Assembly (NCBI GenBank): GCA_019119815.1
Contig: DWWH01000018.1
Location: 1-36,532, forward strand
DNA: 36,532 nucleotides
Direction of reading: 5' to 3'
From: Candidatus Eisenbergiella intestinipullorum
GTDB lineage: Bacteria > Bacillota > Clostridia > Lachnospirales > Lachnospiraceae
Shown here piece by piece: positions 23,150-32,791 of the stretch (position 1 is the stretch's first letter; every line of letters begins with the position of its first letter). The position numbers and the translations under genes were made by a program. The notes beneath the pieces are model-generated. The model had not been told where the DNA came from. It saw only the letters and a list, made by a program, of their open reading frames with translations, and made no database searches.

Positions 23150-23214
23150 TTTATGCTCATAAGCTCATAGCTTTATGAAAGGCTCCGGCGACAGCTCTTT
23201 TCGGGAAAACGCTG

Positions 23215-24768
23215 TCAGCGCATCGTAACGATGCTGGTAAGATCCACTCCGGCCATAGCGGATGCCTGTGCGACATAATTCGGATCTCCGGCATGCTTGT
23301 AAAAGTCATAAGCCATTTTCGACTGAGCGCTTCCGTTCAGAAGGCCGACGGCCATACCCTGAACGATCTCCACCGCTTCATCCATTTCTCTGGAAATGAT
23401 CAGGCCGTCCACATAACGGTTGCTGATCGCCTGCAGATAAGCATAGGTAACGGCAATGGCCTGCTGCTGCTCTCCGTTCAGGGAAGAATAACCCACCTCG
23501 GAAAGCTTTACGGTACGCACAGCGCCGGAAGGAGAAAGAAGCTCCGGCTGGGAAAGGAAATCCGTGATGACGTCGATATTCTGCATGGTCACATACGGAG
23601 AACTCTGGCTGTGGGTAGCATAGCCTGTGGGCGTCCAGTTGTTCGGATCATACAGAGGAACATTGTAGGGATGGCTGGACAGCCTCCAGTCGATATTTCC
23701 TTCTGCCCGGATATAATCGTTGAAGGCGACCAGGAAAGGACGGGAACCGTAATACTGTGCCGCATTGGAGGCTCTGGACCACTGCTGGTCAGTCGCTACA
23801 TAAACCCGTGCATTCGCATTTTCCGATCTCAGTCCATTGTACATAATGCGGAAGGCTTTGGCGTACTCCGCAGCATACTGATTCACATCTGAGGACTGCA
23901 TGTAGTTCCACATCTGACGGGCATTGACCTCATTGCCGATGATCCAGTTGTCCACAGTACCGTGACCGGTATTGGAATAACGCTGGCCGAGGAAGGAGGC
24001 GACCGCAGCCAGCTTCTCAGCTCCTGCCTGGTCGGCAGCATTTAACGCATAATAGTTGGCGGCAACACCATCGCGGGCCAGAGGGTGGATCAGCGTGGGA
24101 TCCGCTCCGAGATCGTTCAGGACGATAAAGGTGACCTGAATGCCCTGCGCGTTCAGCCTTTTGGCGACAATGTCATATTCGGAAACCACCTGTGCATTGA
24201 AATGCCAGGTCTTGCCATTGTACTGATAATCAATGCCGCCTCCGCTCGTGATCCGTCCCAGCAGAAGATTGTAGGTAGCCTGCTGGACGCCAAGGTCAGT
24301 CAGATTGTTTGCGTTCAGAAGCTGGGCAGCAGGAAGGATTCCTTTGATGCCGCCGTCCCGTCTCGCCGCAGTATGGGAAGCGCAGGCTTCCGGGTTGGTG
24401 ATGTAGACGGAGTTGGACACTGCCGTGGGCACACCGTTCTGAATCGCCACAATGGTGAATTTTTTGAACAGATTGCTGTTGGCGGTGTTCTTATTTAAAG
24501 GAAACGAAAAGGTGGCGGTCCCGTTGGGCGCCTGGGCTACCTCTACGCCCTGCGTGCCGGATTCATAGGGCGCCTGCGCATACAGATGAAGAATGCCGTC
24601 TTCGGAAGAAACCGATGAGGTTCCGGTCACTACGACCTGATTCCCCTGTATGAGAGCGGAAGTCAGTGATGCGCCTGCGGCTGCATCGGCCTTCATGCTC
24701 GGAGCAAGGAGCAGGACAAAGAAGACCGCCAGAGCAGGCAGGATGAAAAAGGAACAGCGTTTTTTCAT
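23215..24768 (-). CDS. Secreted DUF5722 protein, glycosidase-like TIM barrel
   Basis: A 517-residue protein with a clear signal peptide (MKKRCSFFILPALAVFFVLL, cleavage near ADA-AAG at about 28-31). Residues 33-125 look like a beta-sandwich domain. The rest matches DUF5722: RRDGGIKGILPAAQLLNANN, KTWHFNAQVVSEYDIVAKRL, VTFIVLNDLGAD. WIIGNEVNAR (275-284) places Glu280 after Asn, as in the acid/base motif of clan GH-A, and KLSEVGYSS (421-429) puts Glu424 where the nucleophile would be. This suggests an extracellular glycoside hydrolase of unknown specificity (inference). ATG 24768 has AAAGGGGG upstream. The gene stands alone, and its own promoter was not clearly seen. Confidence 0.85.
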   Translation of the reverse strand: MKKRCSFFILPALAVFFVLLLAPSMKADAAAGASLTSALIQGNQVVVTGTSSVSSEDGILHLYAQAPYESGTQGVEVAQAPNGTATFSFPLNKNTANSNLFKKFTIVAIQNGVPTAVSNSVYITNPEACASHTAARRDGGIKGILPAAQLLNANNLTDLGVQQATYNLLLGRITSGGGIDYQYNGKTWHFNAQVVSEYDIVAKRLNAQGIQVTFIVLNDLGADPTLIHPLARDGVAANYYALNAADQAGAEKLAAVASFLGQRYSNTGHGTVDNWIIGNEVNARQMWNYMQSSDVNQYAAEYAKAFRIMYNGLRSENANARVYVATDQQWSRASNAAQYYGSRPFLVAFNDYIRAEGNIDWRLSSHPYNVPLYDPNNWTPTGYATHSQSSPYVTMQNIDVITDFLSQPELLSPSGAVRTVKLSEVGYSSLNGEQQQAIAVTYAYLQAISNRYVDGLIISREMDEAVEIVQGMAVGLLNGSAQSKMAYDFYKHAGDPNYVAQASAMAGVDLTSIVTMR

Positions 24769-25063
24769 GGTGTTTGATCCCCCTTTTAAATTGCGGCAGA
24801 ATTTCCGGCAAGAAACGCAGCCCGTCCGGAGCTGCCGCTGATAGAAGTAAACGGTGTTACCGTTTGTCCCCCGGCAGAATGGAAATGACATCCGGTCATA
24901 CCGATCACTCCGCGGCAGGCGGATGCTTTCGTCCGTACCATGTCCATACGGCCTGCACAGGGAATGCGCAGATCCGGCCGGGCAGTAACAAACCAGCTAC
25001 AACTACAGCATATAACGGTGGATGATATTATGCAAATCTTTTTTTAGAAAAGGACGGAAATAT
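24769..25063. other. Intergenic leader region upstream of the DUF5722 gene
   Basis: No gene is seen here. A small hairpin AAACGGT-GTT-ACCGTTT lies at 24849-24865 in what would be the minus-strand leader. A weak minus-strand promoter (TTGCAT and TATGCT, 17 bp apart, around 25010-25035) is possible but unconvincing. Confidence 0.35.
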
Positions 25064-25200
25064 CGTTACTACTCAGCCAGGTCTGCGCATTCACTGCGCA
25101 GACCGTACGAAAGCAGACCGGCTGGAAGCATCCGGCCTGGCGCGAAGCGCTTGGAATGGCCGGATGCTATTACAGCTCTGCCGAAGGCTGAGCTGTAACG
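25064..25200. mobile_element. MITE-like palindromic element (about 137 bp)
   Basis: The outer ends CGTTACTACTCAGCC (25064-25078) and the reverse complement of 25186-25200 (CGTTACAGCTCAGCC) match at 13 of 15 positions. AAATAT occurs directly outside both ends (25058-25063 and 25201-25206), as a target duplication would. Inside are perfect hairpins: GGTCTGCGC/GCGCAGACC (25080-25104) and GCATCCGGCC/GGCCGGATGC (25128-25167). TTACAGCTC/GAGCTGTAA (25170-25198) overlaps the right end. No coding capacity, so it would need a transposase in trans. Confidence 0.5.
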
Positions 25201-25215
25201 AAATATCGGCGGAGC

Positions 25216-25395
25216 CTCAAGGCCTGGGGCCTTTCGCTATGTGGCTGTCGCCGCATGTCCGCGGGGGGGGGGGGGAAGCCACGCAGGCTCAAGGCCTGGG
25301 GCCTTTCGCTATGTGGCTGTCGCCACATGTCCGCGCGGGGGGAAGCCACGCAGGCTCAAGGCCTGCGGCCTTTCGCTATGTGGCTGTCGCCACAT
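25216..25395. repeat. Three tandem repeats with internal hairpins and a 13-G run
   Basis: Copies start at 25216, 25288 and 25355 (72 bp, 67 bp, and a truncated third copy). Each has CTCAAGGCCTG, then GGCCTTTCGCTATGTGGCTG, then the stem ATGTGGC/GCCACAT (one mismatch in copy 1). Copies 1 and 2 end in AAGCCACGCAG, and its reverse complement reappears at 25463-25473. The length difference comes from the G run: 13 in copy 1 (25263-25275), 6 in copy 2. Open frames here are low-complexity artefacts. Confidence 0.8.
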
Positions 25396-25402
25396 ATTCA
25401 TG

Positions 25403-25457
25403 CCGAAAAGTAGCGGCCGGAGAATCCGCAAGCGGCTTCCCGGCCGCTACTTTTCGG
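25403..25457. repeat. 18-bp perfect inverted repeat
   Basis: CCGAAAAGTAGCGGCCGG (25403-25420) and its exact reverse complement (25440-25457) enclose a 19-nt loop with its own CCGC/GCGG stem. It directly follows the tandem repeats and precedes the hrcA promoter by 36 bp. It could insulate hrcA from upstream transcription or be a dispersed repeat. Confidence 0.75.
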
Positions 25458-25493
25458 TATGACTGCGTGGCTTGTAGAAAAAATAAAAAATCG

Positions 25494-25522
25494 TTGACAA
25501 CGGGTAGGAGAAGTGCTAATGT
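25494..25522 (+). promoter_or_regulatory. Sigma-A promoter of the hrcA operon
   Basis: TTGACA (25494-25499), 17 bp, TAATGT (25517-25522). The -10 overlaps an extra GTGCTAA (25513-25519) that equals a CIRCE half-site. Confidence 0.85.
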
Positions 25523-25536
25523 ATGTTCAGAAGGTG

Positions 25537-25563
25537 TTAGCACTCTGATTGGTTGAGTGCTAA
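25537..25563 (+). promoter_or_regulatory. CIRCE operator for HrcA
   Basis: TTAGCACTC (25537-25545), 9 bp, GAGTGCTAA (25555-25563): a perfect match to the CIRCE consensus, located just after the predicted transcription start. HrcA bound here represses the operon until heat or misfolded protein occupies GroEL. Confidence 0.97.
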
Positions 25564-25588
25564 CAACCCGAAATGGGGTGACAGTTTG

Positions 25589-26626
25589 ATGGAAGGAAAA
25601 TTGGATGAGCGGAAAATGAAGATCCTGCATGCGATCATCCGGAACTACCTGGAAACGGGGGAACCGGTGGGAAGCAGGACGATTTCCAAGTACACGGATC
25701 TGAATCTGAGTTCTGCTACGATCAGGAACGAGATGGCGGATCTGGAGGAGCTCGGTTACATCATCCAGCCCCATACGTCTGCCGGAAGGATCCCTTCGGA
25801 TAAAGGCTACCGTCTGTATGTGGACAGCATGCTGGATGAGAAGGACAGAGAGGTAGCGGACCTCAGGGAGCTGCTTGTGGAGAAGGAAGATAAGATGGAT
25901 CATCTTCTCAAGCAGGTGGCGAGATTTCTGGCGGCCAACACGAATTATGCGGCAATGATCTCATCGCCGCTTTATCATGGGAATAAGCTGAAGTTCATCC
26001 AGCTGTCCAGGGTGGATGAGCATCAGGTCCTGGCAGTGATCGTGGTGGAGGGCAATGTGATCAAGAACACGATGCTCCACGTAGAACAGGCGCCGGACGA
26101 GGAGACCATGCTGAAGCTGAACATCCTGCTGAACACGCACCTGAACGGAAAGACTCTGAACGAGATCAATCTTGGGATGATCGCCAAGCTGAAGCAGCAG
26201 GCGGGCATCCATAGCGTGATGGTAGGAGAGATCGTGGATGCGGTGGCGGAGGCCATACAGGCTGACGAGGATCTGGAGATCTATACCAGCGGCACGAACA
26301 ACATCCTGAAGTATCCGGAGCTGGCGGATAAGGAGAAGGCCAGCGAACTGATCACGGCCTTTGAAGAAAAGAAGGCATTAAGTCAGATCGTTCAGGAAAC
26401 ACTGGCGGATGAGAGCAGCACGGGGATCCAGGTTTATATCGGAGAGGAGTCGCCGGTGCAGACCATGCGGGACTGCAGTGTGGTTACGGCCACCTATGAG
26501 CTGGGAGAAGGCATGAAGGGAACGGTTGGAATCATCGGCCCGAAAAGGATGGACTACGATAAGGTGGTCGGCATCCTGAAGAATCTGATGAGCCAGCTGG
26601 ATGCTCTGTATCATAAAAAGACTTAG
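25589..26626 (+). CDS. hrcA: Heat-inducible transcription repressor HrcA
   Basis: A 345-residue repressor of class I heat-shock genes. The winged helix (about 5-75) reads LDERKMKILHAIIRNYLETG, PVGSRTISKY, SSATIRNEMADLEELGYI and PHTSAGRIPSDKGYRLYVD, the classic HrcA N-terminus. The C-terminal half carries the GAF-like and dimerisation parts, with GTVGIIGPKRMDYDKVVGIL near the end. I take ATG 25589; a TTG at 25601, nearer to the usual family start LDERK, is an alternative. First gene of the operon, 26 bp after CIRCE, therefore autorepressed. Length is normal. Confidence 0.96.
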   Translation: MEGKLDERKMKILHAIIRNYLETGEPVGSRTISKYTDLNLSSATIRNEMADLEELGYIIQPHTSAGRIPSDKGYRLYVDSMLDEKDREVADLRELLVEKEDKMDHLLKQVARFLAANTNYAAMISSPLYHGNKLKFIQLSRVDEHQVLAVIVVEGNVIKNTMLHVEQAPDEETMLKLNILLNTHLNGKTLNEINLGMIAKLKQQAGIHSVMVGEIVDAVAEAIQADEDLEIYTSGTNNILKYPELADKEKASELITAFEEKKALSQIVQETLADESSTGIQVYIGEESPVQTMRDCSVVTATYELGEGMKGTVGIIGPKRMDYDKVVGILKNLMSQLDALYHKKT

Positions 26627-26670
26627 AGAGCGGCGGCTGACCGCACGCTGGAAATGGAGTGAAGCTGAAT

Positions 26671-29318
<2,648 letters not shown>

Positions 29319-29372
29319 AATAGCGGGTGGTCCGTAAAACGCGGTATCCTTAAGAAAAAAAGACGGAATGAT

Positions 29373-29410
29373 ACAACACCAGGGGGCACGGCCGTGTCCC
29401 TTGATGTTGT
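29373..29410 (+). promoter_or_regulatory. Stem-loop between dnaK and dnaJ
   Basis: ACAACA (29373-29378) pairs with TGTTGT (29405-29410), and GGGGCACG pairs with CGTGTCCC inside (29383-29400). No T-tract. It may act as a partial terminator or 3' stabiliser setting the dnaK:dnaJ ratio. The core AGGGGGCACGGCC resembles the palindrome at 23122. Confidence 0.5.
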
Positions 29411-29452
29411 GTGCTCCTGTCCGATTTCAGAAGCTTTGGAGGATTGAAACAG

Positions 29453-30637
29453 ATGGCGGAACAGAAAAGAGATTATTATGAGGTCCTTGGCGTTGACAGG
29501 AATGCCGATGAGGCCACATTGAAAAAAGCATACAGAGTCCTCGCCAAAAAGTACCATCCGGACACCAATCCCGGCGACAAGGAAGCCGAGAAAAAATTCA
29601 AGGAGGCTTCCGAGGCATACGCTGTTCTGAGTGATCCGGAGAAAAGGCGTCAGTACGATCAGTTCGGCCATGCCGCGTTTGACGGAAGCGCAGGAGGCGG
29701 CTTCGGCGGTTTTGATTTCAGCAGCGCTGATTTCGGCGATATTTTTGGCGATATATTCGGAGATTTCTTCGGAGGCGGTTCCCGCAGGGGAGGACGCGCC
29801 GGAAATGCTCCCATGAAGGGCGCGAACCTGCGTACCAGCGTCCATATTACCTTTGAAGAGGCGGTGTTCGGCACCACCAAGACCATAGAACTGAATGTAA
29901 AGGAAGAATGCAAGACCTGTCACGGCACCGGCGCAAAACCCGGCACCCAGCCGGTTACCTGCCCCAAATGCGGAGGCAAGGGCCAGGTGGTATTCACCCA
30001 GCAGTCTTTCTTCGGTACCGTGCGGAATGTGCAGACCTGTCCGGACTGTAACGGAACCGGCAAGGTGATTAAGGAGAAGTGTACAGACTGCCATGGAAGC
30101 GGATATGTGCCCATGCGCAAGCGGTTTGAGGTGGATATTCCGGCAGGAATCGACAACGGCCAGTGCAAGAGGCTTGCCGGCCAGGGTGAGCCGGGCGTCA
30201 ACGGCGGCCCCAGAGGAGATGTGCTGGTGGAGGTCATTGTGGGACGCCATCCCATCTTCCAGCGCCAGGACTACAACATTTTTTCCACCGTTCCCGTATC
30301 CTTCCCGGTGGCCGCGCTGGGCGGCGAGGTGCTGATCGATACTGTGGACGGCAAGGTGGTCTATGATGTGAAGCCCGGAACCCAGACGGATACCAAGGTA
30401 CGTCTGAAGGGCAAGGGAGTTCCTAACCTGCGCAACAAGGATGTGCGCGGCGACCATTACGTGACCCTGGTGGTTCAGGTCCCCGACCGGCTTTCCGGAG
30501 AGGCGAAGGAGCTTCTGAGAAAGTTCGACGAGGCCAGCGGAGACAGCCTGAACGCGGCGAAGCGCATGATGGGCGAAGCTCCCGAAGGAAAAGAAAAGGA
30601 AAAAGAAGGAAAGAAGAGAAGAGGCTTCTGGAAGTAA
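29453..30637 (+). CDS. dnaJ: Chaperone DnaJ (Hsp40)
   Basis: A 394-residue type I Hsp40 that stimulates DnaK ATPase. The J domain is at 6-70 with the HPD triad at 35-37. The Gly/Phe-rich linker reads [20 protein letters not shown]. Four zinc-binding CxxCxGxG repeats are present ([32 protein letters not shown]). The C-terminal peptide-binding domains follow, and the protein ends in a Lys/Glu-rich tail. ATG 29453 has TTGGAGGATTG upstream. It is the last gene of the heat-shock operon, followed 14 bp later by a terminator. Confidence 0.97.
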   Translation: MAEQKRDYYEVLGVDRNADEATLKKAYRVLAKKYHPDTNPGDKEAEKKFKEASEAYAVLSDPEKRRQYDQFGHAAFDGSAGGGFGGFDFSSADFGDIFGDIFGDFFGGGSRRGGRAGNAPMKGANLRTSVHITFEEAVFGTTKTIELNVKEECKTCHGTGAKPGTQPVTCPKCGGKGQVVFTQQSFFGTVRNVQTCPDCNGTGKVIKEKCTDCHGSGYVPMRKRFEVDIPAGIDNGQCKRLAGQGEPGVNGGPRGDVLVEVIVGRHPIFQRQDYNIFSTVPVSFPVAALGGEVLIDTVDGKVVYDVKPGTQTDTKVRLKGKGVPNLRNKDVRGDHYVTLVVQVPDRLSGEAKELLRKFDEASGDSLNAAKRMMGEAPEGKEKEKEGKKRRGFWK

Positions 30638-30650
30638 GGCCATACAGGCG

Positions 30651-30695
30651 GCCGGGACCGGGACAGGTGAACTGTGCGGTTCCGGCTTTTCGTTT
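30651..30695 (+). terminator. Rho-independent terminator after dnaJ
   Basis: GCCGGGACC (30651-30659) pairs with GGTTCCGGC (30678-30686) with one G-T pair, followed by TTTTCGTTT. It closes the hrcA-grpE-dnaK-dnaJ operon. Confidence 0.8.
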
Positions 30696-30739
30696 ACGCA
30701 TGTTTCCCGCGGAAAGAGCGTTCTGGAAAAGGAGGAAGG

Positions 30740-30767
30740 TTGAAAAATGCGCTCGATGGCGTATTAT
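30740..30767 (+). promoter_or_regulatory. Sigma-A promoter of the EcsC-family gene
   Basis: TTGAAA (30740-30745) and TATTAT (30762-30767) are 16 bp apart. The predicted RNA starts near 30774 with a leader of about 92 nt, the same length as the MBOAT leader. Confidence 0.7.
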
Positions 30768-30773
30768 TTAACC

Positions 30774-30849
30774 AGGATTTGTACAGAAGCGTCACAAATC
30801 CTGTGAGCGTGCCGGATTGGAGATTCGGCGCGCCTCAGCGTAAAACGCT
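30774..30849 (+). promoter_or_regulatory. Triple stem-loop leader before the EcsC-family gene (copy 2)
   Basis: Stem A: AGGATTTGT/ACAAATCCT (30774-30802). Stem B: an 11-bp stem of 30807-30817 with 30823-30833, 5-nt loop. Stem C: AGCGT/ACGCT (30837-30849). The ribosome site AAGGAGG follows. B and C match the leader at 10351-10396 in sequence and spacing, with substitutions in B that keep pairing through G-T wobbles. Confidence 0.6.
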
Positions 30850-30865
30850 TCGGCAAGGAGGCAAA

Positions 30866-31672
30866 ATGAAGCTGTTTTCCCAAAAAGATCCGGTTCAGGC
30901 TGAACTGGAGAAACTGAAGAAGCAGGAAGGGAGATTTCTGGAAAAAAACAGGGAACGGAAGGAGTTTTTTCTGAACCGTTTTTTACAGGACAAGATTCCC
31001 GACAGGCTTCAGGGAACGCTGGAGACGGCTTTTGCGAAAGCCTTTTCCCTGATTTTTGAAAAAGGGACCGGCATCATCGAAAAGACCTACCATAAAGAAG
31101 AACTGGAAAAAGAAAGCAGCATCCGGCAGTATGCGGCGGATGTGAGAGGCGACCGGAAGTCCCTGAAGAGCTTTTCCAGACAGGCGGCGGGAAGCGGGGC
31201 AGGAAACACGCTGGCCTCCGCTGCGGCCGGCGTGGGGATGGGACTTCTGGGAATCGGCATTCCCGATATTCCCCTTCTGACAGGAATGATGCTCCGGAGC
31301 ATCTATGAGACGGCCATTCATTATGGCTTCTCCTATGATACGGAAGAGGAGAAACGCTTCATTCTGCTTCTGATCCAGGGCGCCATGATCCACGGGGAAA
31401 GGCTTGAGCGTGTCAATGATGAACTCAATTTTTTCATGGAGCACGGCAGCTTTTCGCAGGAGGAAGGGATGGAGGAACTGATTCGCCGTACCGCAGGTAT
31501 CCTGTCCGATGAGCTTCTGTATATGAAGTTTCTTCAGGGCATTCCTGTAGCGGGTGTCATTGGAGGAGCGGGGGACGCGGTGTATATGAGCCGTGTCAGC
31601 GAATATGCAAGACTGAAATATCACAGGCGGTTCTGTGTGAAAAGACAGAAAAGGAATGGGGATGAACGATGA
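30866..31672 (+). CDS. EcsC family protein
   Basis: A 268-residue protein with an N-terminal charged coiled-coil region (residues 1-45, Lys/Glu-rich). A central hydrophobic, glycine-rich segment follows (ASAAAGVGMGLLGIGIPDIP, about 110-130), then the EcsC-type MMLRSIYETAIHYGFSYDTE and a second hydrophobic stretch near the C-terminus (IPVAGVIGGAGDAVYMSRVS). EcsC was named for a gene beside the Bacillus Ecs ABC transporter; its biochemical role is unclear, and no ABC genes lie here. ATG 30866 follows AAGGAGG. Its stop overlaps the start of the LacI gene (ATGA), suggesting coupling, although the LacI gene has a different base composition. Confidence 0.85.
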   Translation: MKLFSQKDPVQAELEKLKKQEGRFLEKNRERKEFFLNRFLQDKIPDRLQGTLETAFAKAFSLIFEKGTGIIEKTYHKEELEKESSIRQYAADVRGDRKSLKSFSRQAAGSGAGNTLASAAAGVGMGLLGIGIPDIPLLTGMMLRSIYETAIHYGFSYDTEEEKRFILLLIQGAMIHGERLERVNDELNFFMEHGSFSQEEGMEELIRRTAGILSDELLYMKFLQGIPVAGVIGGAGDAVYMSRVSEYARLKYHRRFCVKRQKRNGDER

Positions 31673-32694
31673 AAAAGAACCAGAACAGAGTAACCATCAA
31701 GGATATTGCCTTACAGTGTAATGTGACGGCGAATACAGTATCCCGTGCCCTTCGGGACGACCGGAAGATTTCGGAAGCCACTATTCAGAAAATTAAGAAA
31801 ACGGCGATGGAAATGGGATATGTCCGGAATAATATGGCGTCTGCCATGCGCTCAGGCAGCAGCCATCTGATTTCCATTATTGTGGATGATCTTCCCAACC
31901 CGCATTATTCCACCCTGATTGACAAAATAGATTATCTGTTGAAGAAAAATGGTTACGATATCATGATTCTCTGTTCCCATGGAAAAATAGAAGAAAGTTT
32001 AAAAATGGCGAATCTGTCAATTTCCAATCTGGTGAACGGGATCATATATTTTCCGGATTCCAGTGACAGGAATGTTCCGGAAAGGATAAAGAAAAATCAC
32101 ATACCTCTGGTTCTCGTAGACAGGGCTGTTCCGGGAATTGAAACGGACGTTGTGCGGATGGATGATTATGAGGGAGGAACGCTTGCGGCAAAGTGCCTGT
32201 ATTTGGCCGGCCACAGGAAATTTCTGTATATCTGCGGGCCGGAAGGAAATGGCGCTCAGCCGCTGAGGCAGCAGGGCTTTCTGGACGGGCTGTCCCAATA
32301 TGGGATCAGCCCGTCCGAAATCAGAATAATCAGGGGAGATCAGATCTACCCCATACCGGATTCCGCAGAGCTGTTTCATCTGTTGCAGCCGATCCGCTGT
32401 ACCGGGATTTTTTCTTTTAATGATCAGATTGCCTATTCTGTTATGAATGCTCTGCAGGACCATGGCTATCGTGTCCCGGAAGATATTTCCATTATCGGAT
32501 TTGACCATATACGCTCCGGAATGCCCTGTCTGCAGCCCCTGTCCAGCATCGGATGTGAGAATGCCGGAGATCTGGCAGAAAGAACGGTTGAATTACTTCT
32601 CAGACGTATTGAAAATCCGGAATGTGAATTTATGACTGAAATTCTTCCTGTCAGGCTGTACGAAACGGAAAGTACAGTGAAAAAGATAAAGTGA
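31669..32694 (+). CDS. LacI-family transcriptional regulator
   Basis: A 341-residue repressor. The N-terminal HTH and hinge read VTIKDIALQCNVTANTVSRA, LRDDRKISEATIQKIKKTAM and EMGYVRNNMASAMRSG. The periplasmic-binding-protein-like sugar domain follows (SSHLISIIVDDLPNPHYSTL, GIFSFNDQIAYSVMNALQDH, PEDISIIGFDHI). The start overlaps the EcsC stop; the only ribosome site is GGGGATG within the preceding gene. At about 45% GC by local count it is more AT-rich than the genes upstream. It almost certainly controls the GH51 gene 97 bp downstream, where a LacI-type operator is visible. The inducer is probably an arabinose-containing sugar (inference). Confidence 0.92.
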   Translation: MKKNQNRVTIKDIALQCNVTANTVSRALRDDRKISEATIQKIKKTAMEMGYVRNNMASAMRSGSSHLISIIVDDLPNPHYSTLIDKIDYLLKKNGYDIMILCSHGKIEESLKMANLSISNLVNGIIYFPDSSDRNVPERIKKNHIPLVLVDRAVPGIETDVVRMDDYEGGTLAAKCLYLAGHRKFLYICGPEGNGAQPLRQQGFLDGLSQYGISPSEIRIIRGDQIYPIPDSAELFHLLQPIRCTGIFSFNDQIAYSVMNALQDHGYRVPEDISIIGFDHIRSGMPCLQPLSSIGCENAGDLAERTVELLLRRIENPECEFMTEILPVRLYETESTVKKIK

Positions 32695-32718
32695 AACGGA
32701 TAAAATGAAATAGAAATT

Positions 32719-32740
32719 ATAAGATTAACGTAAATCTTAT
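32719..32740 (+). promoter_or_regulatory. LacI-type operator before the GH51 gene
   Basis: ATAAGATT-AACGTA-AATCTTAT is symmetric at 20 of 22 positions around a central CG, the hallmark of LacI-family operators. It touches the -35 hexamer at 32740, so bound repressor would block the promoter. Confidence 0.7.
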
Positions 32741-32768
32741 TGACATTGCTCAGAAATATATATATTAT
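32740..32768 (+). promoter_or_regulatory. Sigma-A promoter of the GH51 gene
   Basis: TTGACA (32740-32745), 17 bp, TATTAT (32763-32768). The short leader ends in AAGGAGGGAAAG before the start codon and has no stem-loop, unlike many other leaders in the window. Confidence 0.8.
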
Positions 32769-32791
32769 TTGGTTAAAAGGAGGGAAAGCAT

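Noticed and set aside
25216..25395. Possible CRISPR array
   Set aside because: Units of about 70 bp are contiguous without unique spacers, only three copies exist, and no cas genes are present.
25164..25556. Open frames through the tandem repeats (repeated GPFAMWLSPHV-type peptides)
   Set aside because: Product of reading non-coding hairpin repeats; the frame crosses the G13 run and the hrcA promoter and CIRCE.
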